64,000 nucleotides of DNA from Arthrobacter pascens (GTDB taxonomy: Bacteria > Actinomycetota > Actinomycetes > Actinomycetales > Micrococcaceae): NCBI RefSeq assembly GCF_017052465.1, contig NZ_JAFHKT010000145.1, forward strand, positions 186,001 to 250,000. The letters are read 5' to 3'. Each line of letters opens with the position of its first letter. The stretch's first letter is position 1. Both the position numbers and the translations under genes were made by a program. Below the pieces are notes generated by a model. It was not told where the DNA came from. It saw only the letters and a program-made list of their open reading frames with translations, and searched no databases. This document shows, one piece after another, positions 47,310-55,910 of this stretch.

Positions 47310-47342
47310 AAGCCCCATCAGCGTCCAGCGCTGGTGGGGCTT
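47310..47342 (+). terminator. valS terminator 1
   Basis: Arms AAGCCCCATCAGCG and complement (one G-U), followed by CTGTTTTT. A classical intrinsic terminator 20 nt after the valS stop. Confidence 0.9.
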
Positions 47343-47360
47343 CTGTTTTTGGGCAAAGGG

Positions 47361-47396
47361 GAAGCCCCATCAGCTTTTTGCGGTTGGTGGGGCTTC
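47361..47396 (+). terminator. valS terminator 2 (related to terminator 1)
   Basis: Arms GAAGCCCCATCA and complement around a T-rich loop, followed by GACTTTTC. The arm sequence repeats that of terminator 1, 50 bp upstream. Confidence 0.75.
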
Positions 47397-47600
47397 GACT
47401 TTTCGGCTGTCTGGTGACATCTTTGACAGTCTGGCAAGATCCTTAGAAATTTCAGGTCTTCCTACCTTGTCACTGGTAGCCTGCTTCTAACTTTGCCGAA
47501 GGCTGCGTTAGATGCATGTCACTGAATCTTTGGTTCTTGCGTCCCTCTTCTTTCGAAGTGGGTAAGAACTATTCTGGTCCCCTGGTTTTGGATGCGCAAG
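47397..47600. other. AT-richer hairpin-dense spacer
   Basis: About 200 bp with clearly lower GC than the flanks. It contains small stems CTACC/GGTAG (47462-47479), TCTAAC/GTTAGA (47486-47512) and GTTCTT/AAGAAC (47533-47569). The first part (47405-47440, TGTCTGGTGACATC onward) resembles the end of an IS481-type element, but no transposase is present. No credible coding frame. Confidence 0.4.
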
Positions 47601-47640
47601 AGCCCTGGGAGAACTACTCTCGTGTAGTTCTCCCAGGGCT
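47601..47640 (-). terminator. terminator of the DsbA-like gene
   Basis: A perfect 17-bp stem with a 6-nt loop, 27 nt after the stop of the minus-strand gene at 47668; no T-run. Confidence 0.75.
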
Positions 47641-47667
47641 CCCTGGCGCCGAATACGGCTTGGACTG

Positions 47668-48282
47668 CTAGTTGAACGCGGGGCTTTCCGTCCGGCTGCG
47701 CTTGATCTCAAAGAAATGCGGGTAGGACGCCAGCGTGACAGTGGCATCCCACAAACGGCCGGCTTCCTCGCCCCGCGGAATGCGAGTGAGCACGGGGCCA
47801 AAGAAGGCGGTTCCGTTGAAGGCAACCACCGGGGTCCCGACGTCCTGGCCCACCAGCGAAATCCCCTGTTCGTGACTGGCACGGAGCTGGGGGTCAACAG
47901 CGTCGGACTCCGCGGCCTGCGCCAGTTCGGCAGGAAGTCCACAATCAGCGAGGGCCTTGCTGATGACGATCGAAAAGTCCTTCTGTCCGCCGTCGTGGAT
48001 CTGCGAGCCCATGGCGTCGTAGAGCGGCTTGACCACCTGGTCGCCGTGCACTTCCTGGGCGGCGATAATCACGCGGACCGGGCCCCACGCCTTGTCCATG
48101 GCTTCACGGTACTTGGGGTCCAGCTCACGGCCTTCGTTGAGCACGGACAGGCTCATCACGTGCCAGTCGGTGGTGATGTCGCGGACACCTTCCACCTCGC
48201 CGATCCAGCGCGAGGTGATCCAGGCGAACGGGCACAGGGGATCGAACCAGAAGTCTGCCTTGTTGGAGAGAGTCTCAGTCAT
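47668..48282 (-). CDS. DsbA-family protein, Rv2466c-like (mycothiol-dependent)
   Basis: A 204-residue thioredoxin-fold protein with an inserted helical domain. The start FWFDPLCPFAWITSRW matches the Rv2466c family of Actinobacteria, which use mycothiol. The active-site motif here is CPFA, so only one Cys is present, a monothiol form. VVAFNGTAFFGPVL holds the cis-Pro region equivalent, and IPRGEEAGRLWDA is family-typical. Such proteins reduce nitro compounds or mixed disulfides with mycothiol. AAGGAA precedes the ATG. It follows clpX on the same strand but after a 120-bp gap. Confidence 0.83.
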   Translation of the reverse strand: MTETLSNKADFWFDPLCPFAWITSRWIGEVEGVRDITTDWHVMSLSVLNEGRELDPKYREAMDKAWGPVRVIIAAQEVHGDQVVKPLYDAMGSQIHDGGQKDFSIVISKALADCGLPAELAQAAESDAVDPQLRASHEQGISLVGQDVGTPVVAFNGTAFFGPVLTRIPRGEEAGRLWDATVTLASYPHFFEIKRSRTESPAFN

Positions 48283-48404
48283 AGGTGAATTCCTTCACTG
48301 TTCGTGGCGGGCAGCAGTGATCTCGCATCGGCGCGCGCGAACGCATCACGTGGAGGTCAGCGGGGACGGCGCACCACAGGCACGCCGTTAAGCACAGCCG
48401 GGAA

Positions 48405-49694
<1,290 letters not shown>

Positions 49695-49823
49695 ATGTGA
49701 ACCCCTTAGTATCTTGCTGCGAGTGCAGCCCTGCACCGGTTGTTTGCATCCCGGCCATCTTCTCGCAGACTGGCCGTGATTACATCCACTCTAGGTCACA
49801 TTCTGCCCGAGAGGTGGAAACCA

Positions 49824-49863
49824 GACGCCGGTGCGGTCCAAAAATCTGAACCGCACCGGCGTC
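49824..49863 (-). terminator. hairpin between clpP2 and clpX
   Basis: Perfect 14-bp stem (GACGCCGGTGCGGT and complement), 15 nt after the clpP2 stop; A/T-rich loop, no T-run beyond it. clpX probably has its own promoter beyond this point. Confidence 0.75.
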
Positions 49864-49877
49864 CGGGTGAGCCGCTG

Positions 49878-50537
49878 CTATCTGGCAATCGCCTGCGGCT
49901 TGATCTTGCGCGAATCCAGCACCTGGTCGATCAGGCCGTAGCTCTGGGCCTCGGCGGCGGTGAGGATCTTGTCCCGCTCGATGTCATTGTTGACCTGCTC
50001 CGGGGTCCGGCCGGAATGCTTGGCCAGGGTGTCTTCCAGCCAGGAGCGCATCCGCATGACCTCGGCCGCCTGGATCTCCAGGTCGGAGGCCTGGCCGCCC
50101 TGGCCGCCGGACAGCGAGGGCTGGTGGATCAGCACGCGGGCGTTCGGCAGGGCCAGACGCTTTCCGGGCGTTCCCGCCGCAAGCAGCACGGCTGCGGCGC
50201 TGGCCGCCTGGCCAAGGCAGACGGTCTGGATTTCCGGGCGGATGTACGTCATGGTGTCGTAGATCGCGGTCATGGCGGTGAAGGAACCGCCCGGGGAGTT
50301 GATGTAGAGGGTGATGTCGCGGTCCGGGTCCGTGGACTCCAGCACCAGCAGCTGTGCCATCACATCGTCGGCTGAAGCGTCATCAACCTGGACACCGAGG
50401 AAGATGATCCGGTCCTCGAACAGCTTGGTGTACGGATCCTGGCGCTTGAAGCCGTACGGCGTGCGCTCTTCGAACTGGGGCAGCACATAGCGGCTGGTCG
50501 GCAGGTTGCCGGCAGTCGAGCCGAAATTGTAGTTCAT
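49878..50537 (-). CDS. clpP2: Clp protease proteolytic subunit ClpP2
   Basis: A 219-residue serine protease subunit. The catalytic Ser is in [11 protein letters not shown], His in [11 protein letters not shown], and the Asp lies in the C-terminal NDIERDKIL region. [14 protein letters not shown] is typical of the actinobacterial ClpP2 type, which forms a mixed ring with ClpP1 and docks ClpX. AGGAG precedes the ATG. 40 bp after clpP1. Confidence 0.96.
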   Translation of the reverse strand: MNYNFGSTAGNLPTSRYVLPQFEERTPYGFKRQDPYTKLFEDRIIFLGVQVDDASADDVMAQLLVLESTDPDRDITLYINSPGGSFTAMTAIYDTMTYIRPEIQTVCLGQAASAAAVLLAAGTPGKRLALPNARVLIHQPSLSGGQGGQASDLEIQAAEVMRMRSWLEDTLAKHSGRTPEQVNNDIERDKILTAAEAQSYGLIDQVLDSRKIKPQAIAR

Positions 50538-50576
50538 GTTCTTTACTCCTGGATTCAGTTCGCTCTGCGTGCCGGT

Positions 50577-51200
50577 TTAGTTCTGGGCCGTTCCGCCGCC
50601 GCCGGCTACCGAGCCGGCGTGCGCGGAGATCTTATCGAAGAAGCCGTATTCGAGTGCTTCGGTTGCTGTGAACCACTTGTCGCGGTCGTTGTCCTTCAGG
50701 ATCGTGTCCACCGTCTGGCCGGTCTGCTCGGCTGTCAGCTCAGCCATGACCTTCTTCATGTGCAGGATGAGCTCAGCCTGGATCTTGATGTCGGAGGCCG
50801 TGCCGCCGATGCCGCCCGAGGGCTGGTGCATCAGGATGCGGGCGTTCGGGGTGGCGTACCGCTTCCCCTTGGTCCCGGAAGACAGCAGGAACTGGCCCAT
50901 GGAAGCGGCAAGTCCGGTGGCGACGGTGACGACGTCGTTGGGGATGAACTGCATGGTGTCGTAGATCGCCATGCCGGCCGTCACGGAGCCGCCGGGAGAG
51001 TTGATGTAGAGGTAAATGTCCTTGCTCGGGTCCTCGGCGGACAGGAGCAGCAGCTGAGAGCAGATGGCATTCGCGTTTTCATCGCGGACCTCGGAGCCAA
51101 GCCAGATGATGCGCTCTTTCAGCAGTCGGTTGTAGATGTAGTTGTCCTGGGCTGCCGGATCGACAGTTGCCATGCGGGGCGCCCCTGCTTGCTGTGACAT
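50577..51200 (-). CDS. clpP1: Clp protease proteolytic subunit ClpP1
   Basis: A 207-residue ClpP subunit with catalytic Ser in [10 protein letters not shown], His in [10 protein letters not shown] and Asp in NDRDKWFTA. It forms the partner ring of ClpP2. AGAGGT precedes the ATG. Follows tig after a hairpin terminator, so it likely has its own promoter within the 220-bp gap. Confidence 0.96.
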   Translation of the reverse strand: MSQQAGAPRMATVDPAAQDNYIYNRLLKERIIWLGSEVRDENANAICSQLLLLSAEDPSKDIYLYINSPGGSVTAGMAIYDTMQFIPNDVVTVATGLAASMGQFLLSSGTKGKRYATPNARILMHQPSGGIGGTASDIKIQAELILHMKKVMAELTAEQTGQTVDTILKDNDRDKWFTATEALEYGFFDKISAHAGSVAGGGGTAQN

Positions 51201-51368
51201 GTGTACTTACCTCTCGCTGGTGACGGTGACATCACTGAACTTCACTACTTGGACACTAACCGCTTTCGCAGCGGTTTTGTTCGCCGAAATCGCGCTGTTC
51301 GCTGACGGCGCACGATCGCCGGCGCCGGGTGCCGCGGCCCCTCCGGCGGCACGGCGGAGTTAAACGAA

Positions 51369-51400
51369 GCAGCCCCCGGATCATCGGATCCGGGGGCTGC
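51369..51400 (-). terminator. trigger factor terminator
   Basis: Perfect 14-bp stem (GCAGCCCCCGGATC and complement) with a 4-nt loop, 25 nt after the tig stop on the minus strand. Confidence 0.8.
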
Positions 51401-51424
51401 TGTCATGCTGGAACTTCGCAGCTG

Positions 51425-52807
51425 TTAGAACTTCGCGGCTGCGGGATCGTCGCTGGGGGCGACCTCGGCTGCTTCTTCGGAAGCTTCGCCTTCGGCGGCC
51501 TGGGCCTCATCCTGGCCTGCGGGGCGAACGAAATCGCTCAGGTCAACCTTGTTGCCCTCGGAGTCCGTGACCTCGGCCTGGCCGAGAACGACTGCCAGAG
51601 CCTTGCGGCGGCGGACCTCGGAAACCATCATCGGGACCTGGCCGCTCTGATCGATGATCTGGGCGAACTGGTTCGGGTCCATGCCGTACTGGCTGGCGGT
51701 GGTGACGATGTAGTCGATCAGCTCGTTCTGGCTGACGCCCACTTCTTCCTTCTCAGCAATGGCGTCGAGGATGATTTCGTTCTGGAAGGCGCGCTCGGTG
51801 TTGGCCTTGACCTCGGCGCGGTGCTCCTCGGTGTCGTGCTCACCCTCACCATGGGAGTTCTCGGCCTTGAAGTGCTGCTCGATCTGCTCTTCGACGACAG
51901 AGTCCGGAACCGGAACCTCGACGAGTTCGACGAGCTTGTCCAGGACCTTGTCGCGGGCCTCAACGCCCTGCTCCACGATCTTGGAGTCGGCGGCCTGCTT
52001 GGCGAGGTCCTCGCGCAGTTCGGCGAGGGTGTCGAACTCGGATGCCAGCTGGGCGAAGTCATCGTTCGCTTCGGGAAGCTCACGCTCCTTGACGGACTTG
52101 ACTACGACCTTGACCTGGGCGGCTTCACCGGCGTGGTCGCCGCCGACGAGGGTGGTATCGAAGATGGCGTCTTCGTCGGCGCTGAGGCCGGTGACTGCCT
52201 CGTCCATGCCTTCGAGCATGGTCCCGGCACCAACCTGGTAGGACAGGCCGGAAGCGGAGTCCACCTCGGCGCCGTCGATGGTCGCCGTGATGTCGATGGT
52301 GAGGAAGTCGCCGTCGGCCGCCGGGCGGTCCACAGACTTCAGCGTGCCGAAGCGGCCGCGCAGCTCGTCGAGGGCCTTGTCGACGTCGGCCTCGGAGGAC
52401 TCGGCAGCGGCGACCTCAACCTTGATTCCGGCGTAGTCCGGGAGTTCGATCTCCGGACGGACGTCGACCTCGGCGTGGAACTTGAGCTCGCCGTCGGTTG
52501 CGGAGGGGTCCGGAACCTCGGTGATCTCAACCTCGGGACGGCTCAGCGGGTGGATGCCCGATTCCTGGACGGCAGCCTGGTACCAGCCGTTGAGGCCCTC
52601 GTTGATGGCCGTCTCCAGCACGTAGCCGCGGCCGACGCGCTGATCGATCAGCTTGGAGGGGACCTTGCCCTTACGGAAGCCAGGGACAGAGATCTGCGAA
52701 GCAACAGTCTTGTATGCCTCGTCGATGCTGGGCTTCAATTCCTCAAAGGGGACCTCAACATTGAGCTTGACCCGCGTGGGGGTGAGGTTCTCGACAGCGC
52801 TCTTCAC
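51425..52807 (-). CDS. tig: trigger factor, ribosome-bound chaperone
   Basis: A 460-residue chaperone that meets nascent chains at the ribosome exit. The ribosome-binding signature is in [15 protein letters not shown], the FKBP-type PPIase domain is at ~residues 160-245 ([18 protein letters not shown], in part), and the helical C-terminal arm follows. The last ~40 residues are acidic and low in complexity. GTG start with AGGAG upstream. First gene of the tig-clpP1-clpP2-clpX block. Confidence 0.97.
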   Translation of the reverse strand: MKSAVENLTPTRVKLNVEVPFEELKPSIDEAYKTVASQISVPGFRKGKVPSKLIDQRVGRGYVLETAINEGLNGWYQAAVQESGIHPLSRPEVEITEVPDPSATDGELKFHAEVDVRPEIELPDYAGIKVEVAAAESSEADVDKALDELRGRFGTLKSVDRPAADGDFLTIDITATIDGAEVDSASGLSYQVGAGTMLEGMDEAVTGLSADEDAIFDTTLVGGDHAGEAAQVKVVVKSVKERELPEANDDFAQLASEFDTLAELREDLAKQAADSKIVEQGVEARDKVLDKLVELVEVPVPDSVVEEQIEQHFKAENSHGEGEHDTEEHRAEVKANTERAFQNEIILDAIAEKEEVGVSQNELIDYIVTTASQYGMDPNQFAQIIDQSGQVPMMVSEVRRRKALAVVLGQAEVTDSEGNKVDLSDFVRPAGQDEAQAAEGEASEEAAEVAPSDDPAAAKF

Positions 52808-52889
52808 GGTCTAAGTACTCCTGGTTTTGTTGGATGGGGGTTCTTGCAAACGCGATTCTCGGCCCAGGCCATCGGCCCGGGCCGCAGAG

Positions 52890-52964
52890 TCGGGGTGACA
52901 GGATTTGAACCTGCGACTTCCTGCTCCCAAAGCAGGTGCTCTAGCCAAGCTGAGCTACACCCCG
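52890..52964 (-). tRNA. tRNA-Pro(TGG)
   Basis: A 75-nt cloverleaf with acceptor CGGGGTG/CACCCCG, anticodon TGG in the loop TTTGGGA of a CCTGC/GCAGG stem, and T-loop TTCAAATCC. CCA is not encoded. It lies just upstream of tig on the same strand. Confidence 0.97.
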
Positions 52965-53102
52965 TAATGCACAGGACAGTCTACGTTCATACCCGCCGGC
53001 TTTGCACATTTGACACCGGGGGCATGAATTAGGTTTAGTTATATCCGGCTTGAACAGCCAGCCCGAAGAGCCGCAGTGAAAACGAAAACACCGCCTTCTT
53101 CC

Positions 53103-53173
53103 GGGGACGTAGCTTAATGGTAAAGCCTCAGTCTTCCAAACTGATTACGCGGGTTCGATTCCCGTCGTCCCCT
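53103..53173 (+). tRNA. tRNA-Gly(TCC)
   Basis: A 71-nt cloverleaf with acceptor GGGGACG/CGTCCCC, anticodon TCC in the loop CTTCCAA, T-loop TTCGATTCC and discriminator T. CCA not encoded. Confidence 0.97.
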
Positions 53174-53178
53174 CCGCG

Positions 53179-53204
53179 AAGGGCCCCTCTCACGAGGGGC
53201 CCTT
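53179..53204. terminator. terminator after tRNA-Gly
   Basis: Perfect 11-bp stem AAGGGCCCCTC and complement with a TCAC loop, followed on the plus strand by TCCTGTTT. It begins 6 nt after the tRNA and may also serve the converging glycosylase gene. Confidence 0.82.
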
Positions 53205-53243
53205 TCCTGTTTCCGGCATCTGTTTCCGGCCTCTCGGGCCTTC

Positions 53244-54170
53244 CTAGGCCTGGCCCGTGCTCTGGCAGGTGGGGCACCAGTACAGTTTGCGGGCAGCATG
53301 CTCGGCCAGCGCCACCGCCGTGCCGCACACCCGGCACGGTTGGCCGTGCCGCCGGTAGACAAAGTGGGCCTCCTCGCTGGGCGGCAGCGAATTGGGCTCG
53401 CTCCAGTAGCCGGCCGTCGTGGTGATGATCCGGCCGTCGCGGACACCGTCGGCCATGACCGCCGCCGTGTCGTCCCAGACCCGCCCTGCAGCGGAGGCGG
53501 TGAGCGACCGGCCCGGAAGCAGCGGGTCGATACGCTGCCGGAAGAGCACCTCGGCCCGGTAGACATTCCCGATGCCGGCGATCACCTTTTGGTCCATCAG
53601 CAGAGTCGCGAGCGGGGTACTGCGCGCCGTAAGCCGCTTGATGAAGGCGTCGCGGCCGCCGTTCACGTTATGCAGCGGATCGGGCCCGAGCCGCCGGAGG
53701 ACCGCCTCCGCTTCGGCTTCGGTGATGGCCGCGCAGGTCGTGGCACCGCGTAAATCGGCCCAGCCATGATCGCTGGCCAGCCTCACCCGCACGGCGCCGA
53801 CCGGTTCCGGCGGACCGGCGTAGCCTGCGGTGTCTCCGTCGTTCCCGGCGCCGTCGGCCCCGGCGCCAGCCGGCACCTCACGCTCCCCCACCCTGCGCGG
53901 AGCCCCGATGCTTGACGCGCCACGGAACTCGCGGTCGCCGCCGAAGTCCCAGGCGCCGTACAGGCCCAGATGGACGTGCAGCACGATCCCGTGCTCAAAA
54001 TGCAGGAACAGATGCTTGCCGTGCGCCGCCGAGCGCACCAGCGTGCGGCCGTCCAGCACGGCCGCGCCGGCGGCGAAGCGGCCCTGGGGACTGGAGACGG
54101 CCAGCCGCCGGCCGGCAAAGACGTCGCGGAACTGCCGGGCCAGCCGGTGGATGGAATGCCCCTCGGGCAC
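53244..54170 (-). CDS. Fpg/Nei family DNA glycosylase, Nei2-like
   Basis: A 308-residue base-excision repair glycosylase/AP lyase. The N-terminus PEGHSIHRLAR has the catalytic Pro and Glu; the helix-two-turn-helix is in LLMDQKVIAGIGNVYRAEVLF and the C-terminal zinc finger is CRVCG...WCPTCQ. PEGHS rather than PEGP/PEGD fits actinobacterial Nei2. A ~35-residue Gly/Ala/Asp-rich insert lies near residue 110. GTG at 54170 shares its G with the rpiB stop (TAGTG), so translation is coupled. Confidence 0.9.
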   Translation of the reverse strand: MPEGHSIHRLARQFRDVFAGRRLAVSSPQGRFAAGAAVLDGRTLVRSAAHGKHLFLHFEHGIVLHVHLGLYGAWDFGGDREFRGASSIGAPRRVGEREVPAGAGADGAGNDGDTAGYAGPPEPVGAVRVRLASDHGWADLRGATTCAAITEAEAEAVLRRLGPDPLHNVNGGRDAFIKRLTARSTPLATLLMDQKVIAGIGNVYRAEVLFRQRIDPLLPGRSLTASAAGRVWDDTAAVMADGVRDGRIITTTAGYWSEPNSLPPSEEAHFVYRRHGQPCRVCGTAVALAEHAARKLYWCPTCQSTGQA

Positions 54171-54664
54171 TACTCGACGACCTCGCCGGTGGTTTCGTAG
54201 GTTGCAATTTTCCCGATCCGGCGGATGTGGCGTTCGTCGTTGCTGAAAGGCTCCTGCAGGAACGCCTCGATGAGGGCGGTGGCCTCGTCAACACTGTGCT
54301 GCCGGCCGCCCACAGCCACCACGTTGGCGTCGTTGTGCTGCCGGGCCAGGGTTGCCGTGGAGTGGTTCCAGGCCAGTGCCGCACGGACGCCCTTGACCTT
54401 GTTCGCGGCAATCTGCTCGCCGTTCCCGGAGCCGCCGAGCACGATACCCAGGGCGTGCACGCCGGCCTGCTGGTCCGCCACGACCGCGAGTGCTGCGTTG
54501 ATGCAGAAGGACGGGTAGTCATCCAGTGCGTCGTATTCCTTGGGCCCGTGGTCCACCACGTCGTATCCCTTGGCCGCCAGGTGGCTGACCAGGTGGGCGC
54601 TCAGTTCCATCCCGGCGTGGTCGGTGGCGATGTGGACGCGCGGAAATGCAGGAGTTGTGGTCAC
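54170..54664 (-). CDS. rpiB: ribose-5-phosphate isomerase B
   Basis: A 164-residue RpiB/LacAB-type isomerase that interconverts ribose-5-phosphate and ribulose-5-phosphate. It has RVHIATDHAGMELSAHL, DVVDHGPKEYDALDDYP, the catalytic region LGIVLGGSGNGEQIAANKVKGVRA (in part GGSGNGEQIAANK) and NDANVVAVGGRQH. The usual Cys of the GCGTG-type loop is Ser in this branch (GGSGNG). GTG start. First gene of the rpiB-nei pair. Confidence 0.94.
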   Translation of the reverse strand: MTTTPAFPRVHIATDHAGMELSAHLVSHLAAKGYDVVDHGPKEYDALDDYPSFCINAALAVVADQQAGVHALGIVLGGSGNGEQIAANKVKGVRAALAWNHSTATLARQHNDANVVAVGGRQHSVDEATALIEAFLQEPFSNDERHIRRIGKIATYETTGEVVE

Positions 54665-54768
54665 GGTGGGTTCCGTTCAGTCATGGGCGCCGGGGCGCAG
54701 CCGGGCTGTTCAGGTCAAAATCAACAGCTCCCAGAGTACTAGGTGGCACCCAGGTCATGACTCGCCAG

Positions 54769-55785
54769 TTACGCGTCAGCCTCTCCCTGCAACGGCGAAC
54801 GGCCTTCGCCCCGGGCACGCGCGGCAACGCGGGTGAGGAGTTCGGCGAGGCGCGCTGCGGCGTCGGGGTTCCCGCCGCTCACCGCAAGCCGGTGGCCGTC
54901 GGTTTTCCGGACGACGACGGCGGGTCCGCTGCTCACGAGCACGGCTGCGGTTTCACCGTGGTTGCGGTAGCCCCAGCCGCCATAGTCAGCCGCGCGGACG
55001 TCCGCCGGAGCGGCAGCGGAGATGGCCTCGGCCGGCACATCCACCACCCGCAGTATCCCGGCGACGAAAACCCGCAGCCCGCTGCGGTCCGCTGTGACAC
55101 GGGCAAAGAGAAAGGCCGCACCGACGATGGCCGCGGCAACCAGCAGGGCTCCCAGCCACGGAACCGCGATCGAAATGAGCAAAGCCGGAAACAGGCTGGC
55201 AATGCCGATCATGACGAAGACGGAGCTGCGGGCGTGGACCCACATCCTGATCGAATCCCTGGCCAGCTCGGGGTCAAGCTCCAGCTCCAGGGCACGCTGC
55301 AGCGCCTGGTCGTCCTCGGGTGTCCACTGCCGGTCCGCTTTGAATACGAACCCCATGATGACCCCCAGGGAGAGAGCGGCGCCGCTCCCGGTGGCCAGCA
55401 CGATCAGGTCCACATGGGAGTCCCGGGCGTCGGCCACCCCGGCCTGCCCCACAAGGCCTGCTGCCAGCACGGCCGTCACGAACAGGCTCAATGTGAGGCC
55501 GGCACCCATCATGATGCGCCGCATCACTGTGGGCCGGGAAAGGGGCACGGCCTGCAGCAGCACCAGCCAGCCGGCGGCGACGATCAGCGCAGCCCCGCCG
55601 CCCACGTAGGCTTCAAAGGGCGCAAAGCTGGCACCGCCGGCCTCGTCCCAGCGAACCGCCAGGGGGTCCGGCAGGTCGGGCTGCAACAGCATGGCGCTGA
55701 CGGCGAACGCCGAAGCGAGCAGTACGGGAAACCCGATTGCGAAGCGCAGCGCCTTAGTGTCCACCGAATCGAGGAACTTTCCCAT
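54769..55785 (-). CDS. membrane protein with DUF1648-like N-terminus
   Basis: A 338-residue membrane protein with about six helices in two groups (residues ~15-145 and ~190-225). The segment PDLPDPLAVRWDEAGG between helices 1 and 2 resembles the DUF1648 pattern (PxxVPxHW...G). The C-terminal ~110 residues after the last helix are soluble and may form a PH-like fold (TADRSGLRVFVAGILRVVDVP). The function is unknown. It is convergent with nothing and divergent from pepN. Confidence 0.75.
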   Translation of the reverse strand: MGKFLDSVDTKALRFAIGFPVLLASAFAVSAMLLQPDLPDPLAVRWDEAGGASFAPFEAYVGGGAALIVAAGWLVLLQAVPLSRPTVMRRIMMGAGLTLSLFVTAVLAAGLVGQAGVADARDSHVDLIVLATGSGAALSLGVIMGFVFKADRQWTPEDDQALQRALELELDPELARDSIRMWVHARSSVFVMIGIASLFPALLISIAVPWLGALLVAAAIVGAAFLFARVTADRSGLRVFVAGILRVVDVPAEAISAAAPADVRAADYGGWGYRNHGETAAVLVSSGPAVVVRKTDGHRLAVSGGNPDAAARLAELLTRVAARARGEGRSPLQGEADA

Positions 55786-55910
55786 GCCTTAACGCTACTC
55801 CGGCGGCGCCGCCGGAGGGACCGGAAACGTGATCCGCGCAACTTGCCAAAGACCCGGCCAATGAAAGAATGGCTTCACAGTAATACCCACCACTCTCTGG
55901 AGGCACAATC

